21,587 nucleotides of DNA from a bacterium (GTDB lineage: Bacteria; Planctomycetota; J058; JAJDCP01). Under the pieces are notes generated by a model. That model was not told where the DNA came from. It saw only the letters and a program-made list of their open reading frames with translations, and did not search any database. The position numbers and the translations under genes are program-made. The stretch lies in contig JAUIEM010000146.1 in the NCBI GenBank assembly GCA_030428695.1, positions 1 to 21,587 of the forward strand. Direction: 5' to 3'. Positions within the stretch are counted from its first letter, which is position 1. Each line of letters begins with the position of its first letter. Below are positions 7,152 to 15,200 of this stretch, in pieces.

Positions 7152-7286
7152 GGGAGGGGGTAAACCCCTCCCCTACATTCGGACAGGACCATCAGCCCAA
7201 GCAAGGCATGGCTCGCATGCCGTACGTCCGAGATCACCCGTGGACTGGGTCGGAATCCAATGTAGGGGCGGGGTTTACCCCCGCCC
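7152..7286. repeat. palindromic interspersed repeat, copy A, with central insert
   Basis: The left arm (7152-7178) runs GGGAGGGG-GTAAA-CCCCTCCCC and ends TACAT. The right arm (7261-7286) starts TGTAGGGGCGGGG and ends TTTACCCCCGCCC. The arms are inverted copies of each other, differing mainly by A/C in the G run, and each is itself a small palindrome. About 80 bases separate them, and these partly pair too (TCGGAC 7179-7184 with GTCCGA 7226-7231). The same pair of arms recurs at 18295-18350 with only a 5-base centre. It lies between convergent genes and may also act as a two-way terminator. It looks like a REP/MITE-type non-coding repeat. Confidence 0.8.
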
Positions 7287-7333
7287 GCCGCAGGCGTAGG
7301 GACGTGCGTCAACGGTTCCGTGAGACAGCCCTC

Positions 7334-7354
7334 GTAAACCCCGCCCCAACCTAC
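7334..7354. repeat. half copy of the palindromic repeat
   Basis: GTAAACCCCGCCCC followed by AACCTAC is an inverted single arm of the repeat at 7261-7286, with a small insertion before CTAC. It sits 34 bases downstream of the hydrolase gene's stop codon (minus strand). The remaining bases of the 7099-7387 gap show no gene. Confidence 0.6.
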
Positions 7355-7387
7355 GGATGGAGACTCCAGTCCCGTTGAGAAGACCTC

Positions 7388-9148
7388 CTAGTCCCCAGCG
7401 CCGCTCCCCGGCGGCGCCGCTCCCTGCCCGAGCAGCTCCTTCTTGAGCAGGTCCTGGACCTCTTTGCTGTTGTACAGCCCGCCGTGGCCCATCCGCTCCT
7501 TGACGACATGCGCGAGCAGCACCTGCTCCGGCCCCCAGGGCATCGCGCTGAAGGTCGGCACCGTGCCGTCCCCGCCGGTGTGGATGATCTTGCTGTCGTC
7601 GTCCTGCAACGTCTTCGCGGCGGTGTCGAGCTCGTAGTACAGAGCCTTGTTGGTCTGCGTGAACTCATCCTCGTAGATCACGATGGTCTTGCCCGCGGGC
7701 GGGGGATGGGTCCCGAGGGTGCTCGTGAACAGCCGGTCGGCTGCCTGCCACAGGGCGGCGTTCGGCCGCACGTCGGGCAGGGCGGCGCCGGTCACGCAGC
7801 TCTCGACCAGCTGACGCAGCTCGTCGTTGACCTGCCCGGCCGCCGCCGCGCCCTCGGCCTTCCGCAGCGTGTTGCTCCCCTTGTCGAAGACCTGCAGCTG
7901 CGGGCCCTGCGCCTTCGGCCAGCGCGGGAAGAGGACGTAGGTGCACGGCAGTGTGCAGGCGAGGTAGCGCAGGGCCGGGTCGTAGAACAGCGTGTCCGTG
8001 CCGTCGTCGACGCGGTGCCCGGTCAGCGCCGCGCCGAGGGTCTCCGCCGAGCCGAGGTGCGGCCCGCCGGCGAGCACCAGGCGCTCGATGGAGTCGGCGT
8101 GGGACTTCGCGTAGCAGCGGCCGACCAGGGTGCCGAGGCTGTGGGTGACCAGATGCACCTTCGGCCGTCCCGTGTAGGCCTTGACGTTCGCGACGAAGCC
8201 GGCGAGCTCGGTCGCGACCGTGTCCGGGCTCTGGCGCCAGTCGTAGGGGAAGAAGAACAGGTCCTCGGGAACCCCGGCCGGCGGCGTCGCCGGCGGCTTC
8301 CGGTCGGCGGCGAGGAGCGGCGCTGTCGCCCCCGGCCGCAGGTAGACCTTGTAGCCGAGGTCCGTCTCGAGCGCCTTGACCATCGGCCCGTAGTGCCACT
8401 GGTCCAGATCGGCCCCCTGGTTTTGGAAGTGCCGCTGCAGCAGCCAGGACATCGTGCGCTTGACGTCCTGCACCAGGTCGCCGATCTCGACCGTGAACGC
8501 CCCTGGCCCCGGCGTCCCTAGCCCCTTCGCCGCGTAGAGATCGGCGAGCCCGCTGCGCTGCAAGCGGCGCAGCCGCTCGGCCGCCTGCCCGTCCGGGTGG
8601 GTCGCGTGGGCGGCCAGCGCGAGCAGGTACAGGTGGCGGTCGCCGCGCACCCGGCTCTGCATCCAGTGCGCGTCCGCCCCGGGATCCGCGGAGAGCGCGA
8701 GCTGCCCGACGTTCGGCCAGACCTCGAGCGTGTGGCCGCCGTGCTTGACGTACACTTCGCTGCCGAACACGCCGTGCACGAACACGACCGGCACCCGCGC
8801 CGCCTGGAGCTTGACCGGGGCGTTCCCGGGCTGGAGCCGCACCTCGCGGGTGGGCGCGGCGCCCGTCGGCGGATTGTCGACCTCGAGCACGTCGAGCTCG
8901 GGGGTGCGGACGGCGTAGCTGCCCGGCTGCAGCTTGTCGAACACCACCCGCCCCTGCGCGTCGGTGCGTTGCGAAGAGGCGGTGCCCGGTCCTTCGAGCT
9001 CGACCCGCTTGCCGACCAGCGGGGTGCGGCCGTCGGCGCCGAGCAGGACGACCGTCAGGGTCTTCCCCGGCACCTCGATGCGGTAGATCTTGCCGGTGCG
9101 CAGGGGGATCGGTTTGTCGCCCTCGGCCTTGACGGGGATCGGATCCAT
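7388..9148 (-). CDS. LCAT/lipase-like alpha/beta hydrolase with N-terminal beta-sandwich
   Basis: A 586-residue protein. Residues about 10-105 look like an Ig-like/carboxypeptidase-regulatory domain (VVLLGADGRTPLVGKRVELEG, TDAQGRVVFDKLQPGSYAVRTPE). The hydrolase starts at VPVVFVHGVFGSEVY and has PYDWRQSP (about 297-304), the nucleophile elbow VTHSLGT with Ser337, and GGDGTVP with Asp527. His547 or His554 completes the triad. The PYDWR and GDGTVP blocks are typical of lecithin:cholesterol acyltransferase-like lipases, so the substrate is probably a phospholipid, ester or acyl donor. No signal peptide is visible from this start. ATG 9148 is chosen because GAGG lies 5 bases upstream; a longer frame to 9289 would overlap the divergent sigma gene and lacks such a site. 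It is convergent with the TPR lipoprotein gene. Confidence 0.87.
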   Translation of the reverse strand: MDPIPVKAEGDKPIPLRTGKIYRIEVPGKTLTVVLLGADGRTPLVGKRVELEGPGTASSQRTDAQGRVVFDKLQPGSYAVRTPELDVLEVDNPPTGAAPTREVRLQPGNAPVKLQAARVPVVFVHGVFGSEVYVKHGGHTLEVWPNVGQLALSADPGADAHWMQSRVRGDRHLYLLALAAHATHPDGQAAERLRRLQRSGLADLYAAKGLGTPGPGAFTVEIGDLVQDVKRTMSWLLQRHFQNQGADLDQWHYGPMVKALETDLGYKVYLRPGATAPLLAADRKPPATPPAGVPEDLFFFPYDWRQSPDTVATELAGFVANVKAYTGRPKVHLVTHSLGTLVGRCYAKSHADSIERLVLAGGPHLGSAETLGAALTGHRVDDGTDTLFYDPALRYLACTLPCTYVLFPRWPKAQGPQLQVFDKGSNTLRKAEGAAAAGQVNDELRQLVESCVTGAALPDVRPNAALWQAADRLFTSTLGTHPPPAGKTIVIYEDEFTQTNKALYYELDTAAKTLQDDDSKIIHTGGDGTVPTFSAMPWGPEQVLLAHVVKERMGHGGLYNSKEVQDLLKKELLGQGAAPPGSGAGD

Positions 9149-9170
9149 CGCGTCCTCTAAAGGTGAAGTT

Positions 9171-9186
9171 CCGTTTATTGTAACGG
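9171..9186. promoter_or_regulatory. palindromic element in the divergent hydrolase/sigma promoter region
   Basis: CCGTTTATTGTAACGG has inverted arms CCGTT and AACGG around six bases. It is in the AT-richest part of the 9149-9269 gap. Read on the minus strand it contains TACAAT, a good -10 sequence 27 bases before the hydrolase ATG, though no clear -35 is found. An operator for one or both divergent genes is possible. Confidence 0.35.
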
Positions 9187-9269
9187 GCGGCGCCGCGTCG
9201 AAAAATTCCGGGATTCCCCCTTTCGCTTCTCCCCCCTCGTGTGTCTGAGAGGGTGGAAAGAGGAACCGC

Positions 9270-12200
9270 ATGAGCCGGGACGAAGACATCTATCGCGAGG
9301 AGATCACCGCCCACCTCGGCGCGATCCGCTCCCAGGTGCGGCGCGTGGCGCGCTCCTGTGACGAGGCCGACGAGCTGACCCAGGAGTGTGTCGCCCGTCT
9401 GCTGGAAAAGGAACGCCTGTACCAGCGCAAGGGACCGATCGCCCACTGGATCTCGGTCGTGGTGCGGCGCTTCGCGCTCAACCGCGTCCGCAAGCGGCGG
9501 ACCTGGGAGCGCAAGAAGGTCGAGGTGACGTCGATGGATGCCTTCCCCGAACAGGAGCCGCCCCGGGACTACAGCGAGGACGACATCCGCACCGTCCTGC
9601 AGCAGTTCGTGCACCTGACGCCGGCCCAGCGCGAGGTCCTCCAGCTGAAGTACTTCGAAGGCCTGAGCCGCAACGACATCGCCGAGCGCCTCGGCATCAC
9701 GCCGCAGGCCGTCTCCCAGCGGGTCGGCGGCGCCGTCCGCCGGCTCCGCGACCGCGCCCGCTACGCGCAGCTCGCTCCGTGGCTCGTGCCCTTCGCCTGG
9801 TTCCAGGACACCGCGGCCTACGCACTCGCAAAAGGATGGAAGATGTTCGGATCACACAAACTCGCCGGCTTCGGCCTGGTCAGCCTTCTGGTCATCGCCT
9901 TCGCCGGCCTGAGCTGGGGTGATGGAAGCGCCCTCGCCACGATCTCTGACGCCCAGGGGCTCGCCCACCGCAAGGGCGTCACCGCCGACCGCTGGAGCGC
10001 CGTCCACATCGACGACGTCCTCGATGTCGGCGACTGGCTGAAGACCTCCGCCCGCGGCGCCAACCTCGTCGCCCTGAGCGCCGCGGACGGCGCGGCGCTG
10101 ATCCTCGGTCCCGGGAGCCTGCTCGAGGTCACCGGGGCCGCAGGCTGCACCCTGAGCCGCGGGGTGCTCGACGTCGGCCTGGCCGGCGGCGGAAGCTTCA
10201 CCGTCACCGGCCCCGGCGGCGCCTCGATCACCCTCGCCGAGGACGGCGTGGTGCGCGCGACGGAGACCGGGCTGGAGCGGCTGGAAGGCCGGCCGAAGTG
10301 GCTGGTCGACTACGTCAAGGACCGGCCCGAGGCCCTCGGCGAGCTGCTGACGATGATCGACGGCCGCAACGTCGCCCTGAGCATCGGCTACCACAAGGTG
10401 ACCGTTGACATCCGCGACCAGATCGCGCGGACCGTGATCGAACAGTCGTTCATCAACCACACCGACCACACCCTCGAGGGCGACTTCGCCTTCCCGCTGC
10501 CGGCCGGCGCCTCGGTCAGCAGCTTCGGGATGTGGATCGGCGGCGAGCTGGTCGAGGGCGACATCGTCGAGCGCGAGCGCGCCCGCCAGATCTACGAGCA
10601 GATCAAGCGCGAGGACGAGGACCCCGGCCTGCTCGAGTGGGAAGGCGGCAACATCTTCCGCGCCAAGGTCTACCCGATCCACCGCGAGAAGCGCATCCGC
10701 ATCGCCTACACCCAGGTGCTGCCGAAGTCCGGCGACGGCTACCGCTACGCCTACCGGCTGAAGAGCGAGCTGCTGCGCAGGAACCCCCTCGCCGAGCTCG
10801 CCATCGAGGTCAGCATCGCCTCCACCCAGGCCCTGGCCGGGGTGACGAGCCCGTCGCACACGATGCGCAGCCGCGTGCAGGAGCACACCGCCACGCTCGA
10901 CTTCTCGGCGGAGGAACACACGCCGGAGCGCGACTTCCAGCTCGACATCCGCACCGTCCCCGGGGCGCCGATCACCTTCGTGCCGCACCTGCGCGACGGG
11001 GACGGCTACTTCCTCCTGTGGTTGGACGGACCGGAGGCGAAGGAAACCAAGGAGCTGCCGGCCAAGGAGCCGCAGAGCTTCGTGCTGCTGGCGGACACCT
11101 CCGCCTCGATGGATCCCGGCAAGCGCGCCCAGCAGGCCGCCTTCATCGACGCCCTGCTGTCCTCGCTGAGCAAGGAGGACCGCTTCAACCTCGCGGTCAG
11201 CGACTACGACACCGTGTTCGCCTTCGACGCCCCGCGACCCGTGACCGACGCCTCGATCGCCGAGGCCCTCGGCTTCCTCGGCGCCCGCCATTCCCTCGGC
11301 TGGACCGACCTCGACGCGGGCGTCAAGGCCGCGGCCGGGCAGTGCGGCCCGGGGGCGCACCTGGTCTACGTCGGCGACGCGATCCCGACCACCGGTGACG
11401 CCGAGCCCGCGGCCGCCGCCGAACGCCTCGGCCGGCTGCTCGCGGGGCGGGACGTGCGGGTGCACGCGGTCTCGGTCGGGACCAGCTACGAGGACCGGGT
11501 GCTCAAGGCGCTGGCCGCCCACGGCGGCGGGCTCCATCAGGTCGAGGACCGGGCCGGCGCCCTGTCCGCCGCCAGCGCGCTGCTGGCGCGGATCGTGCGC
11601 CCGGTGCTGCGCGACGTCACCGTCAGCATCGAGGGCATCGAGACCGCCGCGGTCTACCCGGCCAGCCTCGGCAGCCTGCCGGCCGGCCAGCAGCTGTGCA
11701 TCGTCGGGCGTTACCTGCCCGGCAGCGTGACCGGCCCCGCGACGGTGGTGATGCGGGGAAGCCTCGACGGCGCGCCCGTCGAGCACGTCGCGACGGTGTC
11801 GGTGAGCGAGGGCGACCGCGCGAACTCGTTCATCCCGCGGCTGTGGGCCCGGAACCACCTCGAGCACCTGCTCGACCAGGTGCCGAACGCGGTCGTGCGG
11901 GAGCGCATCGTCGGCCTGTCCGAAGACTTCCAGATCATGACCCCGTACACCTCGATCCTGGTGCTGGAGAGTGACGCCCAGCGCGAGCGCTTCGCGGTCG
12001 AGCGCAGCTTCCGCATGCGCGACGGCGAGGAGTTCTTCGCCGAGGGCCGCGACCTCGCCTACCGCGAGCTGGTGCGCGAGCAGATGCGGCTCGCCGCCGG
12101 CTGGCGCCTGCAGCTGAAGAAGCAGTACTTCGACCACTTCGCCCAGCTCGGCGAGCACGCCGCCTACAGCTTCGGAGGCGGGGGCGGCGTCGGCGGCGGC

Positions 12201-15200
12201 CTCGTCGTCCCGGAGACCGCGACCCGGCAGTCCGGCGCGCGCCTCGGAAGCAGCCGCGGACGCGGCAGCCCGCGCGACCAGCTGCGCGAAGAAGAGAAGT
12301 CCACCGAGCAGAACCTCTACTTCGACGGCGACGCGGAATTCCTCGGCGCCCCCGCCCCGAGCGCGAGCCCCGCGCCGATGGCACCGCCCGCGGAGCTGGC
12401 GGCCGACGAGGCGCTGAACTTCCGCGCCAACTCCCGCGACGGCATCGCCGAGCGGCGTCTGGAGGCGGGCTATGAGGTGGTCGCCGGGCTGGCGGCTTCG
12501 GACGCCTACTTCGCGGGCGAATACAAGCAGGCGATGCTCGGCAGGGCGTTCATGCCCGTGCAGCCGTCCTACCTGCTCGGCCTGTTCCCCTCCGTCGGGG
12601 CGCCGGCGACGGCCTACACGGGCCCGCGCTGGTCGGACGAGCTGCGCGAGCGGCTCGCCCCCTTCTCCCGCCGGGCGCTGGTCCGCACCGGCGACGGCGG
12701 CTGGCGCTTCGGCGTCGAGAGCTTCCGCATGAACAAGCGGGACGTCGTGGTTCCGACCGCCTCCGCCACCCACCTCCTCGGCGCGGAGCGCTGGGCGGTC
12801 GCCTCGAGCGCCCCGTACCAGGCCTCGACCCTGCGCTGGTTCGGGGATGGCTCCCGCGTCAGCGTCGACCTCTCCGACCAGCTCGGCCGCCACCGGCCCG
12901 GCGAGGAGGGCGACGCAGAGGCCCTGCCCGTGCCCTTCAGCGCCCTGTGGTTCACCCCTCTGGACGAGCTCTACGGCCGCTACGAGCCGACCCTGCGCGA
13001 CGAGGACGGACGGCTGGTGCTCGCCCTGGCGCAGGACGACGTCGTGTTCCTCGAGCTGGTCTTCGATGAGGCCCGGAGCTGCCTGGTCGAGTCCCGCAGC
13101 TTCAGCGCCGGCACGCTGACCTCCCGGGCGGTGTACACCGACCTCGTCGAGGTCGGCGGCGCGACCTGGCCCGGCAGCGTCGACAGCTTCGACGCCGACG
13201 GGCGCCTGACCCGCCGCATCCGCGTCGCGGTCGAGCAGCTCGCCGCGGCCGACTACGTGGCCGCCTGGGAAGCAGCGATCGCTCCCGGCGCCGAGGCCCT
13301 GCGCCTGCCGATGGAGCTGCCTTCGGTCGGACAGGCGAAGAGCGCCCTCGACGCCGGCAGCGCCGGCCTGGTCGAGCAGCTCGTGCTCGCCGACCACCAC
13401 GCCGGCATCCAGGCCTGGGACGCCCTGTGGGAAGCCCTGGACGCGGCCTGCGCCCGGGCCGAGGAAGGCCCGGGCACGCGCCGGCTGCGGCGCGAGGCCC
13501 TGTTCTTCTCGCGGCGCGTCGAGGCCGGCCGCCAGCTGCTGATCGCCCGTGTCGCCGCGCTCGCCGCCGAGCCCCCGGCCGACGGCCTGTACCACGCGGT
13601 CGCGCTGCTCAACGCCGCCGGCGCGCTGCAGGTGCGCGAGCAGCTCCCGCTGCTCGAGACCCTCGAGGCGGTGTTCCGCGCCGCCGACCCCCGGCTCGAG
13701 GCCGTGCTCGAGTGGCAGCTCCGGCGCGCCGCGCTGTTCCAGAGCCTGGGCTGGGATGACCGCCGCTCCGCGCTGCTGACCGCCCTCGCCGAGGAGTGGC
13801 CGGACGACCTGCGCACCCAGCAGGCGTACAGCGCCGACCTGTTCGCCCGCCGCGAGCTCGACGCCGCCCTCGCCTCGGTCGAGCGCGCGCTCGAGCGCGG
13901 CGTGTGGCGCGAGGACGAGCGCCTGCAGCTGCGGGTGCAGGGGGCCCGCATGCGGCTCGACGGGCGCCGCCTCGACGACTTCCTGCGCTACGTCGCCGCC
14001 CATGAAGAAGAGGTCGCCTGGGATCACTGGACCTACGAGCAGACCCTCGCCGCCCGCTTCATGCTCGACCGCGTCGAGGAAGCGGACGCGACGATCCGCG
14101 CCTGGCTGGACAGCACGCCCGAGCGCGACGATCAGCGGGCCTGGAACCGCCAGTACGCGGCGGTCTCGCACGCGATCGCCCAGTACTGGGGGCTGTACAA
14201 CTACCGCCAGGTCGACGACCGCTTCTTCCCCGCGCTCGCGGCCCTGTGCGAGCGTCTGGCCGACCGCGAGGACCTCGACGGCATCGTCTCCCGCGTCGTC
14301 ACGCACGGGACGTTCCGCAGCTCGGAGATCGGCCGCACCCGGCTGCGCGCCGACTTCGCCGGCGTGCGCGCCGGGCTGGAGACGCTCGCTCCCGCCGCCT
14401 TGCGGGTGCGCATCGGCCGCCTGCGCAACGCCGGCTTCGACCCCGAAGACGGGGGCGCGGCCTGGGAGGCGGTGTTCGAGACCGTGCTCGCGCGCTGGCA
14501 GAAGGATCACGACATCGAGCTCGCGAACATCATCCTGTGGTATGCCGACATCGATCGTCAGCTCCGTTTGCGCCGCGCCGAGCTCGCCGAGCAGGAGACG
14601 CCCGTCGCCGCCCGGAACCTGCTGAACCTGCTGCTGACCGCGCCCTGGACCGAGGAGCGGGAGAGCGAGGCCTTCGGTCTGCTCGCCTCCATCGTCGACG
14701 CGGACAACCCGCACGCCCTGCTCGAGCAGAGCGCCGCCCTCGCCCAGCTGGTCGACACGGCCGAGGCCGGGCGCCGGCAGCACGCCGAGCAGAGCTCCGA
14801 CGAACGCAACACCCTGAGCCGCCGCGCCCTCGCCGCCCAGCGCGAAGAGTGGCAGGAAGCCGCCCGCCGCGCCCTGCTCGCGCGGCTGACCGCCCTCGCC
14901 GCCGAGGCCGACGAGGGCTTCCGCCGCTCGCTGCAGCTCGAGGCCGCGATCCTGCGCGTGCGGCTCGGTGAGACCGAGGGCCTCGCGGCGGCGCTGCAGG
15001 CCGACCTCGCGGCGCTGGAGGCGCCCGCCGAGCCCGATCCCCTGCGCCACGCCTGGGCCGCGCGCAGCGTCGACATGCTCGCCCACCTGGCGATCCAACC
15101 GGGCACCGACGGCGCCGCGGCCGACACCCTGCTCGCCATCGCCCGCCGCCGGGCGGCGGCCGAGGACACGCTGTACGACTGGCGCTTCCTCGAGGTCGCC

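Noticed and set aside
7141..7155. TCCCGC-TTC-GCGGGA hairpin as terminator of the TPR lipoprotein gene
   Set aside because: It has no T tract after the stem in either direction; the adjacent repeat palindromes are better candidates.
7127..7312. 61-codon minus-strand frame between the TPR and hydrolase genes
   Set aside because: It runs through the palindromic repeat and has no ribosome binding site or recognisable features.
12310..12340. A TEV-protease-site-like stretch (EQNLYFDG) in the giant protein
   Set aside because: It is not the actual site (no ENLYFQ) and lies in a low-complexity linker; a chance resemblance.
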